This document shows positions 54,501 to 63,246 of a DNA stretch of 64,000 nucleotides, in pieces. The notes beneath the pieces are model-generated. The model saw nothing but the letters and a program-made list of their open reading frames with translations, was not told the DNA's origin and ran no database searches. Position 1 is the first letter of the stretch. Each line of letters opens with the position of its first letter. The position numbers and the translations under genes are program-made. Source of the DNA: Gardnerella vaginalis (GTDB lineage Bacteria; Actinomycetota; Actinomycetes; Actinomycetales; Bifidobacteriaceae); contig NZ_JBETXJ010000002.1 of NCBI RefSeq assembly GCF_040427915.1, positions 930,001 to 994,000 of the forward strand, in the 5' to 3' direction.

Positions 54501-56174
54501 ATGACTGACACGAATACTGCAATGTCTGCCGCACAAAACGCCGCAGAAAATGACGTAACAGATAACGCCAATGAAATTGACACCGTTGAGCATGCTGAGA
54601 TGCTTCTCGCTCAAGATGAGGCTATTGCTAAGCGAGTAAATGATGGTGCTACTCTTGACGAAGCAATTGATCCAAGCAATAAAGAGTTTGGTCCGCTTGC
54701 GCATCCAGAGCAGGTGCAGATGCGCGTTGCTAAGCGCGCGATGATGCTTAAGGAGGGTGTGCAGCCATATCCAGTGCATCTTAACGTTACGGATACTATA
54801 GAAAAGGTTCGTGCTGATTTTGACGGCAAGCTTGAAGCTGGCGAAGAAACCGATACTGAGGTTGGTATTGCAGGTCGCGTGCTTTTCTTGCGTAATGCTG
54901 GTGGCTTGTGCTTCGTTAAGCTTTCTGCTGGTGACGGCACTACGATTCAGGCGATGGTTTCCAAGAAGGAAATTGGCGAAGAATCCATTAAAAGCTTCAA
55001 GCAGATGGTGGATTTGGGTGACCACTTGTATGTTCGCGGTCGCGTGATTTCTTCTAAGACTGGCGAGCTTTCCGTATTTGCAACTGAGTGGGCGATTGCA
55101 GCTAAGGCTTTGCAGCCACTTCCAGCTTTGCACAAGGAATTAAGCGACGATACTCGTACGCGCAAGCCGTATATTGGCATGATTGCAGACGAGAAGATTC
55201 GCGATATGGTTCGCAGGCGTTCGCATGCAGTGGCTTCTCTTCGTCGCACTTTCGACAGCCACGACTTCTTGGAAGTTGAAACACCAATGTTGCAAACGGT
55301 TCACGGCGGTGCTGCTGCTCGTCCGTTCACAACTCACATGAATGCTTTCGACATTGATCTTTATTTGCGTATTGCGCCAGAGCTTTTCTTGAAGCGCTGC
55401 TTGGTTGGTGGCATTGACCGCGTATTTGAAATCAACCGCGATTTTAGAAACGAAGGCGTGGACGCAACTCACGCTCCAGAGTTTACAATGCTCGAGGCAT
55501 ATCAAGCTTACGGTACTTACGATACGATTGGTGCTCTTACTAAAGAGCTGATCCAAAAGGCTGCTGTAGACGCATTCGGCTCCACTAAGGTGACTTTGCT
55601 TAATGGCGAAGAGTACGATTTTGGCGGCGAATGGAAGCAGATCACCATGTACGGTTCGCTTTCAGAAGCTTTGGGCGAGGAGATTACGCCAGAAACTTCT
55701 GTTGAGCATTTGGGCGCAATAGCAGACAAGCTTGGAGTTGAGCGCGACGAAGTTGAGAATCACGGCAAGTTGGTTGAGCACTTGTGGGAGCACTTCTACG
55801 AGGATAAGCTTTATGAGCCAACGTTTGTGCGTGACTTCCCAGTGGAGACCAGCCCGCTTGTTAAGGGTCATCGTACGAAGCCTGGAATGGTTGAAAAGTG
55901 GGATTTGTATGTGCGCGGATTTGAGCTTGCAACTGGCTACTCCGAGCTTAACGATCCTGTTGTGCAGCGTGAGCGCTTTGTGGCTCAAGCTAAGGATGCT
56001 TTGGCTGGAGACGTTGAGGCAATGGATATTGACGAGGACTTCATTGAGGCTCTCGGCGTTGGTATGCCTCCTGCTGGTGGTATGGGAATGGGTATTGATC
56101 GTTTGCTGATTGCTCTTACGGGCGCAACCATTCGCGAGACGATTACGTTCCCACTCGTTAAGCCTCTTCGCTAA
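54501..56174 (+). CDS. lysS: Lysyl-tRNA synthetase, class II
   Basis: 557 residues from the ATG at 54501 (a TTG lies nine bases earlier). The OB-fold domain (VGIAGRVLFLRNAGGLCFVKLSAGDG.TIQAM) and class II motifs are present: motif 2 FEINRDFRNEGVDATHAPEFTMLE and motif 3 GMPPAGGMGMGIDRLLI. It charges tRNA-Lys. An acidic N-terminal extension of about 60 residues precedes the usual beginning. A -10-like TACAAT eight bases upstream suggests a leaderless mRNA. Confidence 0.95.
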   Translation: MTDTNTAMSAAQNAAENDVTDNANEIDTVEHAEMLLAQDEAIAKRVNDGATLDEAIDPSNKEFGPLAHPEQVQMRVAKRAMMLKEGVQPYPVHLNVTDTIEKVRADFDGKLEAGEETDTEVGIAGRVLFLRNAGGLCFVKLSAGDGTTIQAMVSKKEIGEESIKSFKQMVDLGDHLYVRGRVISSKTGELSVFATEWAIAAKALQPLPALHKELSDDTRTRKPYIGMIADEKIRDMVRRRSHAVASLRRTFDSHDFLEVETPMLQTVHGGAAARPFTTHMNAFDIDLYLRIAPELFLKRCLVGGIDRVFEINRDFRNEGVDATHAPEFTMLEAYQAYGTYDTIGALTKELIQKAAVDAFGSTKVTLLNGEEYDFGGEWKQITMYGSLSEALGEEITPETSVEHLGAIADKLGVERDEVENHGKLVEHLWEHFYEDKLYEPTFVRDFPVETSPLVKGHRTKPGMVEKWDLYVRGFELATGYSELNDPVVQRERFVAQAKDALAGDVEAMDIDEDFIEALGVGMPPAGGMGMGIDRLLIALTGATIRETITFPLVKPLR

Positions 56175-56302
56175 TTGATAGATTTTAGTAGATTGTAAAG
56201 CCGTTGGATGTTGTTTAAACATTCATCGGCTTTTCTATTAAATTTTTCGTGTTTGCTTACTTTTATGTAAGTAGTCTTACGAAACGAATAGACTGGGTAA
56301 CT

Positions 56303-57043
56303 ATGACATATAAATTAGTATTGCTCCGACATGGTCAGAGCGCATGGAATAAGACCAATCAGTTCACTGGTTGGGTTGATGTACCGCTGACTGAGCAGGG
56401 TGTCGAGGAAGCTAAGCATGGTGGCGAGCTTCTTAAAGAGAAGAATGTTCTTCCAGACATCGTGTTCACTTCTTTGCTTCGTCGCGCTATCAACACCGCG
56501 AATTACGCGCTTGATGCAGCCGACCGCTTGTGGATTCCAGTTCGTCGTAGCTGGCGTTTGAACGAGCGTCATTACGGTGCTTTGCAAGGTAAGAACAAGT
56601 CTGAGATTCGTCAGGAATATGGCGATGAGAAGTTCATGATTTGGCGTCGTTCTTACGCAACTCCACCTCCTGAGATTGATCCAAACGATGAGTATTCTCA
56701 GACGAATGATCCTCGTTACGCAGGCGATCCAGTTCCAGAAACTGAAGCTTTGGCGAACGTTGTGACTCGCGTAACTCCTTACTGGGAGTCGGATATTATT
56801 CCAGAGCTTAAGTCTGGCAAGACTGTGATGATTGCTGCTCACGGCAACAGCTTGCGCGCAATCGTTAAGATGCTCGATAACTTGAGCGAGGAAGAGATTT
56901 CCAAGGTGAATATTCCAACCGCTATTCCTCTGCTTTACGAGTTGGATGAGAACTTCAAGCCAATCAAGCCTCGTGGTGAGTATTTGGATCCAGAAGCTGC
57001 TGCTGCTGGTGCTGCCGCCGTGGCTGCTCAGGGTCAGAAGTGA
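56303..57043 (+). CDS. gpmA: 2,3-bisphosphoglycerate-dependent phosphoglycerate mutase
   Basis: 246 residues from the ATG at 56303; the longer open frame begins in non-conserved sequence. Motifs are complete: [12 protein letters not shown] with the phospho-His, [42 protein letters not shown] and the second active His in [12 protein letters not shown]. It interconverts 3- and 2-phosphoglycerate in glycolysis. The chain ends in an Ala-rich tail. TAGACT lies eight bases before the start, so this may be another leaderless message. Confidence 0.95.
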   Translation: MTYKLVLLRHGQSAWNKTNQFTGWVDVPLTEQGVEEAKHGGELLKEKNVLPDIVFTSLLRRAINTANYALDAADRLWIPVRRSWRLNERHYGALQGKNKSEIRQEYGDEKFMIWRRSYATPPPEIDPNDEYSQTNDPRYAGDPVPETEALANVVTRVTPYWESDIIPELKSGKTVMIAAHGNSLRAIVKMLDNLSEEEISKVNIPTAIPLLYELDENFKPIKPRGEYLDPEAAAAGAAAVAAQGQK

Positions 57044-57065
57044 GATTCTGATTAGTTTAAATTAA

Positions 57066-57107
57066 AAAAGTAGGTCTGCAATCAAATCTGCAGACCTACT
57101 TTTGTTT
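57066..57107. terminator. Bidirectional terminator between gpmA and phoU
   Basis: AAAAGTAGGTCTGCA pairs perfectly with TGCAGACCTACTTTT around an 8-base loop. A and T runs on the two sides fit both convergent genes. Confidence 0.9.
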
Positions 57108-57152
57108 TACAAGCATACTTTTGTTTTGAATTTCTATTCAAAAACTGTATTT

Positions 57153-57833
57153 TTATGCCACAACTGTGTCTTTATCTGGTTCTGGTTTTTTAGTTGGGTC
57201 AAATCCTGAAACAATAAATACTACTTGTCTTGCTGCAGCAACTGAATGATCGCCTATGCGTTCCATGAATCTGCTTAGAAGCACTAAGTCAATCAACTGT
57301 TTTCTAGTGCCGTTCCAATTTTCGCCTTCTACAAGAGCAAAAATGTCTTCATGTAGCTTATCCATCTTATCGTCGCCGTGAATAATTGCATCGGCTACTT
57401 GAACATCTCGCTTTGAAAGCATGTCAGTTAGTTGCACAGAAAGAACACGAAGGAAGCTAACCATCGCCTCAACTGTTTCTTTTGCTTGGCTTGGTATTGC
57501 GGAATCAGGCCATGTGCGTCTTGTGATTTGTGCAACGTGACTTGTTAAATCGCCCATGCGTTCAAAAGTCGCAGCCAAACGCATGGTTGCCACTACTTCT
57601 CGCAAGTCTGTTGCTACAGGATTTTGTCTAGCTAGCAATGTTAAGCATTGATCTATAACGCTAGCTTCTAGTGAATCTAGTTGAGCATCATTGTCTATAA
57701 CTGTTTGTGCAGATTCTAAATCAGCATTTAATAAAGCATTTCCAGCATCGTTCATTGCTTTTGCAACAAGCTCAGCCATGCGTTCGATGTTTGATGCAAC
57801 TGCTTTCATTTCTTCGTTGAAAATCACTCGCAT
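57153..57833 (-). CDS. phoU: Phosphate regulator PhoU
   Basis: 226 residues, start after AAAGGACACACC on the minus strand. Two PhoU three-helix repeats can be read, with the metal-binding type motifs E-x-x-x-D-x-x-E (NDAQLDSLEASVIDQ, HGDDKMDKLHEDIFAL) and the conserved RLAATFERMGDLTSHVAQI and RFMERIGDHSVAAAR. PhoU links the Pst phosphate importer to its sensor kinase and keeps the Pho regulon off when phosphate is plentiful. It is divergent from a SenX3-like kinase gene, which fits a phosphate-sensing pair, but no pst genes or response regulator are next to it. Confidence 0.93.
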   Translation of the reverse strand: MRVIFNEEMKAVASNIERMAELVAKAMNDAGNALLNADLESAQTVIDNDAQLDSLEASVIDQCLTLLARQNPVATDLREVVATMRLAATFERMGDLTSHVAQITRRTWPDSAIPSQAKETVEAMVSFLRVLSVQLTDMLSKRDVQVADAIIHGDDKMDKLHEDIFALVEGENWNGTRKQLIDLVLLSRFMERIGDHSVAAARQVVFIVSGFDPTKKPEPDKDTVVA

Positions 57834-58052
57834 GGTGTGTCCTTTCTTTTTTGGTGCCTGTGTTGACTTATATTGCAGTCGTATATTGCCAACGTGTATT
57901 GACGTTTTTTGTTTTAAAATTATTTTGTTTTAAACTAAACCCTAATCAAGTATAGACTATTCAAAGCACGTATAAGCGTGTGCTTAGTTGTGTTTTTGTA
58001 GAATGTTAGTCGAATATTAAAATGTGAGAGCATTGTAGTATTCTTTAAGAGT

Positions 58053-59492
58053 ATGTTTCAGGATTCTACATCTTCGCCATTGGTTGTATTTGTAGTGTTT
58101 GCTTTGATTGCTATTTGTGTTGCAATCGTAATTGTTATGTTTGTTGTTGATTCGCTTTTTCCAATATTTCGTAGTATTTTTAGACCGTTTTTTAGTTCTG
58201 TTGTAAGTCGTATAGCAGGTGGTTTGCGTAGGATTTTTCGTAGTAGGTTTAAGAGGATTTTAAAAATTTTAGGTAAACGTAGTTTTAGTGATGATGAAGA
58301 TGATGAATATTCAGTTGATAATAATTCAGATGATATAAGTTCAGATGCGTGTGCGATTTTATCTATGCTGTCTGCTGCGACTATTGTTATCGATGCTGAT
58401 AATGATGTTTTACGAGCTAGTTCTGATAGTTATACGCTTGGTGTTGTTGTTGATGATTCTATTGTTCAACCGAGAGTTTTGGATTCTGTAAATAGGGTGC
58501 GCGAGTCTGGCGGTTTTGAGAGTTTTGATTTAGTTACTTTTACTCCTGAGCGGTATATAACTATTGGTGAAGGCTCTGATTTTAATGGTAATTTTGCTGG
58601 TGACAGTGCTGTGTTATTAAAATCAGCTACGGTTGCTGGCGACTTTTCCTCGAATAAAACTGATAAATCGTCTGATGCTTCCACAGTTTCTAGACCTAAT
58701 TGGCTTAATGTTACTGTTGGAAGTGTTGGAGCAGGCAAGGTTGTTGTTATTTTAAATGACACTAGTGCTACGCATCGTTTTGAGCAGACTAGAGATGATT
58801 TTATAAGTAATGTTTCTCAACAACTTATTAGCTCTACTCGAATGATTTCTAGTCTTACAGAACTTTTGCAGGATAATAATGTTACTCTTAATCGTGTTAA
58901 GGAAGTGTCTTTAAAAGCTCAGAGGTCTTCTAAACGCCTGGAACATATGCTGGAAGATCTTCTGCTTCTTATGAGTGCTCAGAAGCCTATAGATGTGTCT
59001 AAGGCGAGTGCTGTGAACGTCTTGAGCGTGTTAAAAGATGTTCACAATCAAGTTTCAGATCTTGCTTTGAGTCGAAATGTGCGTCTTTGTGTTAAGTCTG
59101 ATTCTTCGCTTAGTGTTCTAGGAAGTTTTTCACAAATCAGCGCTGCTGTGCGTAAACTTGTTGAGAATGCCATTATCTATTCTTCAGCAAATAGCAGTGT
59201 GGCGATTTCAGCGTTAAAGTCTGATGACTCTCAGTTTGCAGTGATTCGTGTTGTTGATTGTGGCTCTGGTATTGCGTTGCGTGATCAGCCTCGTATTTTC
59301 GAGCGTTTTTATCGTTCGGATAACCAGAACGACGGCAGTCAGGATGGTGTTGGTTTGGGTCTTGCTATTGCTAAGCACGTGGCTCTTACTCATCACGGTA
59401 GCATTACATTGTGGAGTAGACCAGGGCAGGGTACTACGGTTAATTTTGCGATTCCGCTTGCAAAATCGGATGCAAAATCGGATGCAAAATAG
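58053..59492 (+). CDS. SenX3/PhoR-like sensor kinase lacking the phospho-acceptor His
   Basis: 479 residues. One membrane segment (LVVFVVFALIAICVAIVIVMFVV), a basic then acidic linker, and a PAS-like region (ATIVIDADNDVLRASSDSYTLGVV) lead to a dimerisation helix. There the H-box reads FISNVSQQLISST: Gln 256 and Gln 257 stand where the family has His-Glu. The ATPase part looks intact: KLVENAIIYSS (N box), VVDCGSGI (G1), FERFYRSD (F box) and GVGLGLAIAK (G2). The partner regX3/phoP gene is not adjacent. Divergent phoU suggests a phosphate link. It may be a pseudokinase or work in a heterodimer. An insert (about 185-205) contains the antisense dispersed element. Confidence 0.82.
   Translation: MFQDSTSSPLVVFVVFALIAICVAIVIVMFVVDSLFPIFRSIFRPFFSSVVSRIAGGLRRIFRSRFKRILKILGKRSFSDDEDDEYSVDNNSDDISSDACAILSMLSAATIVIDADNDVLRASSDSYTLGVVVDDSIVQPRVLDSVNRVRESGGFESFDLVTFTPERYITIGEGSDFNGNFAGDSAVLLKSATVAGDFSSNKTDKSSDASTVSRPNWLNVTVGSVGAGKVVVILNDTSATHRFEQTRDDFISNVSQQLISSTRMISSLTELLQDNNVTLNRVKEVSLKAQRSSKRLEHMLEDLLLLMSAQKPIDVSKASAVNVLSVLKDVHNQVSDLALSRNVRLCVKSDSSLSVLGSFSQISAAVRKLVENAIIYSSANSSVAISALKSDDSQFAVIRVVDCGSGIALRDQPRIFERFYRSDNQNDGSQDGVGLGLAIAKHVALTHHGSITLWSRPGQGTTVNFAIPLAKSDAKSDAK
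58630..58649 (-). repeat. Dispersed SPAT element, copy 6 (antisense in kinase gene)
   Basis: GGAAAAGTCGCCAGCAACCG on the minus strand; on the coding strand it reads TVAGDFS in the PAS-side insert. Confidence 0.7.
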
Positions 59493-59515
59493 TTCGCTTA
59501 ATCGTGTTAAGCGTT

Positions 59516-59770
59516 TTACTTTCCTAGTCTTCTATAATCCCAACGGTCAAAGTGTTCCCAAATTAGGAGCAAAATACCTATTACAAATCCGCTAAGGCAC
59601 ACTACTGCAAAAAACCATAGTAGAAAGTGTAAGATTGCGAGCACAACAGTGATTATTGATGCTATAAGCCATAGAACTGTTCCAGCCATAAATGCTTTGC
59701 ACAAGTCTACGCGCAATGGCTTTGGTGCCTCTTTGCGTGCATCTGGGTTAATAATCGGTGCGAGCTTCAT
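59516..59770 (-). CDS. Small membrane protein, DUF2530-like
   Basis: 84 residues from the ATG at 59770; a longer frame to 59806 is possible. Two hydrophobic segments (FMAGTVLWLIASIITVVLAILHFLL and FFAVVCLSGFVIGILLLIW) follow a short head with PLRVDLCK, and it ends in the basic RWDYRRLGK. The layout matches DUF2530 proteins of Actinobacteria, of unknown role. It is convergent with the kinase gene, 23 bases away. Confidence 0.65.
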   Translation of the reverse strand: MKLAPIINPDARKEAPKPLRVDLCKAFMAGTVLWLIASIITVVLAILHFLLWFFAVVCLSGFVIGILLLIWEHFDRWDYRRLGK

Positions 59771-59971
59771 ATGATTAACCATACATCTAGTAATGTCTAA
59801 TATCAATTTTTGGTTATATTTTTTTGATGATATACGTTTATGATATACGTTTAAATTTTGCTATTTTCTTTTTCGACACTATTTTTATCACATCCGTACC
59901 ACGTTGTAATCTTGAGCTTTGTAGGTGCCGTTTTGACGTGACGCTTTAAACAATTTCGGGAGTGGTTTTTT

Positions 59972-60976
59972 ATGAGACATGGTGCACATGGTGCTAAGAA
60001 AGCAAAGGGGCGTTTTGTTTCGCCTTTTATGCTTTTTTCGTCTTCTCATACTTCCAGTGTTACTTCTGAGCGTTCTGCCGAAGCGGTTTGTGCGAATAAT
60101 GGTGCAGTTGTGGGTTTGAGTGAATCTGTGGCTCAGAGTTTGCAAATGTCTTCTGCTCCTCGTACTCGTCGTGAGATTCGTTTAGCTCGTGAATCTAGAG
60201 AACGTAAGAATTGTATTATTGTTTCTACGTCTTTAGTAGCTATAGTTGGTGCTGCATTGACGTCTATGGCTTTGAGCAAGACTAATGGTTTTGGTTCTTT
60301 TGCTTCAAAGCAATATGCTTCTGAGATTAATTTTTCCAATGATTCTAATGATCAAGCTGCTTCTCGTTCTAGTCAGCGTGAAAAGTTAGATCGTGCTGAT
60401 AAATATTTGAAGTTCAGCAGTGCTGTTGCTGGTCTCGAAGCTGATTTAAACGCTTTCTCTACTAGATCGTCTCATGAGTCTAAGTGGGATTTAGGTTCTA
60501 ATTCAGATTTTAAAGTTTCTGAAATGTCTAAGTCTTCTGCGAACAATCCGCAGGTTGCTATTTTAATGGATTCAGACGTTAATTCTTTACCTGCTGGATT
60601 TAATCCAAATCATAGTTCTGGCGATTCTGGGAATGCGTATGAGTTTAGCCAGTGCACTTGGTGGGTTTATGTTCGTAGGCATCAGCTTGGTCTTCCTGTT
60701 GGTTCTAATATGGGAGACGGCTGGATGTGGGCTTTGACTGCTCGAAAGCTTGGATATTGGGTAGATCGTACGCCTCGTCACGTTGGCGATATTATGGTGT
60801 TTGGTCGCGGTCAGGCTGGCGTTAATCGTACTTATGGTCATGTTGCTGTTGTTGAAAAAATTAATCCTGATGGTTCTATTGAAACATCTGAGTCTAGTGC
60901 GGAGCTTCATGGTAGGACTTTCTCTAGGGTTGTAAATCCGAATGAAACTTCAGCTTTTGAATTTATCCATTACTAG
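59972..60976 (+). CDS. CHAP-domain cell-wall hydrolase
   Basis: 334 residues. A basic head of about 85 residues precedes one hydrophobic segment (IIVSTSLVAIVGAALTSMAL), so it is either exported with a long signal peptide or membrane-anchored by it. A Ser-rich helical stalk leads to the CHAP domain: SQCTWWVYVRR with Cys at about 228, GDGWMWALTARKLGYWVD, GDIMVFGRG and YGHVAVVEKI with His at about 290. CHAP enzymes cut peptidoglycan cross-bridges or stem peptides. The next gene is another wall peptidase. Confidence 0.87.
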   Translation: MRHGAHGAKKAKGRFVSPFMLFSSSHTSSVTSERSAEAVCANNGAVVGLSESVAQSLQMSSAPRTRREIRLARESRERKNCIIVSTSLVAIVGAALTSMALSKTNGFGSFASKQYASEINFSNDSNDQAASRSSQREKLDRADKYLKFSSAVAGLEADLNAFSTRSSHESKWDLGSNSDFKVSEMSKSSANNPQVAILMDSDVNSLPAGFNPNHSSGDSGNAYEFSQCTWWVYVRRHQLGLPVGSNMGDGWMWALTARKLGYWVDRTPRHVGDIMVFGRGQAGVNRTYGHVAVVEKINPDGSIETSESSAELHGRTFSRVVNPNETSAFEFIHY

Positions 60977-61144
60977 ACTATTTGGTATTTTAATATTTTG
61001 ACATTTTAATATCATCTTAATATCTGTTGCTACGTTTTGCGATTTTCTAGTTTATTTTGGCTTTTATGCGTGTATCTGTGCGTGCTTTTGCGCTGTAAAT
61101 AGTGCGTGCGAATTTTGTTTGTGGTATTAGTTTGTAGTATTACC

Positions 61145-61903
61145 ATGCTAACATCGCTAATGATGATTAAGCGAGATAAGATTTTTTCTTCTGTATTTGC
61201 AGGATTTGTATCTGCAGCGCTTGTTGCTGCTATGATTCCGCTTGCTTGTGCTTCCGCTTCTGCTGAAGAATCAGCAGTTACATCTACACGTTCTTTCCCT
61301 AAGATTACTGATGTTAAGCGTGATTTGTTTACAGAATCCACTTCTACCGATGTTGATGCTAATTCTCATTGGGGTGGTATTGAGTCTTTGGATGTTCCGC
61401 AGACTAAGAGTGCTTCTGAACTTGCGCTTGAACAGTCTCGCCTGCAACATCAACAGGCGCAGAATAATTCTGCTGATGGCTTCGACGCTGCTGCAAGCCG
61501 TTCTGGAGCACGTAATGGCGTTGGGCCTATGACGTACTTTGTTGCTCCTCCAGATAATCAGTCTGTTTCTGCGATGCTTAATTTTGCTGCTCAGTTTTTA
61601 GGTAAAGTGCCTTATCGTTCTGGTGGAACAACTCCTGCTGGTTGGGATTGCTCTGGTTTTGTGCAGTACGTTTTTGCCAATATGGGTATTTCTTTGCCGC
61701 GAACTTCTGGAGCTCAGGCTACTGTAGGTACGGCTGTTCCGAGTTTAGCTCAGGCTCAGCCTGGTGACATAATTGCCAATGGTACTCATGCATCTATTTA
61801 TGTTGGCAATGGAATGGTTATTAATTCTCAGTATGCTGGAACTCAGTATGATCCTATTAGATATGTTTTTTCAGGATCTTATTCTATTCGTAGAATCTTC
61901 TGA
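61145..61903 (+). CDS. NlpC/P60 cell-wall peptidase
   Basis: 252 residues from the ATG at 61145; ATG 61160 or 61163 are possible. A signal peptide (KIFSSVFAGFVSAALVAAMIPLACASASAEE) is followed by a linker of about 95 residues rich in Gln and Ala, then the NlpC/P60 domain: FLGKVPYRSGGTTPAGWDCSGFVQYVF with Cys at about 169, LPRTSGAQATVG, GDIIANGTHASIYVGNG with His at about 215. It hydrolyses gamma-D-Glu to diamino acid links in peptidoglycan. It pairs with the CHAP gene and both are likely needed for daughter-cell separation. Confidence 0.9.
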   Translation: MLTSLMMIKRDKIFSSVFAGFVSAALVAAMIPLACASASAEESAVTSTRSFPKITDVKRDLFTESTSTDVDANSHWGGIESLDVPQTKSASELALEQSRLQHQQAQNNSADGFDAAASRSGARNGVGPMTYFVAPPDNQSVSAMLNFAAQFLGKVPYRSGGTTPAGWDCSGFVQYVFANMGISLPRTSGAQATVGTAVPSLAQAQPGDIIANGTHASIYVGNGMVINSQYAGTQYDPIRYVFSGSYSIRRIF

Positions 61904-62116
61904 CAATTTGATTTTTGAGTGGTATTCATGATTTTATGGATACCACTTTTAGTTTTTGTTAGTAGTTTTGATGCGTTTTTAGGTTATTTTTAATTAATTT
62001 TGCCGTTAATCCTTAGGTTTGTTGTGTCGCGATAGACGCGACTACCTTAAACGCGCTATTCTAGTATTTAAAGTATTTAAGAAAATAAAAAATCGCGCGA
62101 TGCTAGGAGGATCTAG

Positions 62117-63160
62117 ATGGCACAAGATGTTATTACACAAGAAAAAGCTGTTCTTGTAGGTGTTGATGGTTCTCATGCGAGCTATAAGGCTGTATGGTGG
62201 GCATCTAATTATGCTAAGCATGCTGGATTACAGCTTCAAATAGTTTGTGCATATTCTTTACCTAGTTATGCAGCTGTATCTTTTGATGCGACTTATACTG
62301 CGATTGGTGATGATAATGTTGCTCATCAAGATGCACAGGAGATTCTTTCTAAAGCAAAAGCTGTAGCTTTAGAACAGGGCGTGGATGCAACAACGTTAAT
62401 TGTTACTGGCGATCCTTCTTCTGTGTTTGTAGAGCTTTCTAGGAACTATCAGCTTATTGTTATTGGTAACCGAGGTAAAGGCGGATTGGCTGAGCGCTTG
62501 CTCGGCACAACAAGTTCTTCGCTTCCAGCCTACGCTTATTGCCCAATTGTTGTTGTTCCATATACGGATGATGATGGTCAGCGAATTCACTTGAACAATA
62601 AGATTTCTAAGATTGCTGTTGGTTCTGACGAGTCTAAGTGGGGATTAAAAGCTCTTGAGATTGCTGCAGATTTGGCTGATAGTTGGAATGCGCAATTAGA
62701 TGTGATTTCTGCTGTTCCTAGCGTTCAGGGTGCGGAAGGTGACACTGCTGTTATGGGATCTTATATGGAAGATCTTGATGAGAGAGTAAAGCCTATTTTG
62801 CAGCGTTTGCCAAATCTAAAGATTCATCGTTCTGTAGTTCCAGGCTCTGCTGTAAACGCTTTGACTCAAGCGAGCTTAAACAATGATTTGGTTGTTGTTG
62901 GCTCTAGGGGCAGGGGTGGTTTTACAGGATTGCTTCTTGGTTCTATTAGTCAGGGTCTGTTACAGCATTCCTCTAGACCAGTGTATGTGGTTCCACGTAA
63001 GTATGTGGAGTTAAGCGCTGCTCAAGTAGCACAGCAGTCTAAGATAAGTAACGATACTAGTGCTATTGATTCTATAAGTGGCGTTCATACAGTTGATGTT
63101 CCAAAAGCTGGTGTTGAAGCTGCTAAAGAAATCGAGCAAACTATTGATCCGCTTCACTAG
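62117..63160 (+). CDS. Universal stress protein with two UspA domains
   Basis: 347 residues, start after AGGAGGATC. Two tandem UspA domains: the first has VLVGVDGSHASYKAVWWA and the ATP loop VIGNRGKGGLAERLLGTTSSSL; the second has IAVGSDESKWGLKALEIA and VVGSRGRGGFTGLLLGSISQGLL. The G-x2-G-x9-G(S/T) pattern suggests both bind ATP. The C-terminal 45 residues are extra and low-complexity. Tandem Usp proteins are common in Actinobacteria and respond to starvation and low oxygen. Confidence 0.92.
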   Translation: MAQDVITQEKAVLVGVDGSHASYKAVWWASNYAKHAGLQLQIVCAYSLPSYAAVSFDATYTAIGDDNVAHQDAQEILSKAKAVALEQGVDATTLIVTGDPSSVFVELSRNYQLIVIGNRGKGGLAERLLGTTSSSLPAYAYCPIVVVPYTDDDGQRIHLNNKISKIAVGSDESKWGLKALEIAADLADSWNAQLDVISAVPSVQGAEGDTAVMGSYMEDLDERVKPILQRLPNLKIHRSVVPGSAVNALTQASLNNDLVVVGSRGRGGFTGLLLGSISQGLLQHSSRPVYVVPRKYVELSAAQVAQQSKISNDTSAIDSISGVHTVDVPKAGVEAAKEIEQTIDPLH

Positions 63161-63173
63161 TAGCTTGTAGTAG

Positions 63174-63218
63174 AAAATAGCGTCCAGAGCACTAAAACAG
63201 TGTTTTGGACGCTATTTT
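63174..63218. terminator. Bidirectional terminator between usp and glycosyltransferase genes
   Basis: AAAATAGCGTCCA pairs with TGGACGCTATTTT, with an inner CACT/AGTG pair, and A/T runs on both sides. It serves two convergent genes. Confidence 0.9.
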
Positions 63219-63246
63219 GTTTCAAAGCTAGCAACTATTTTGATTT

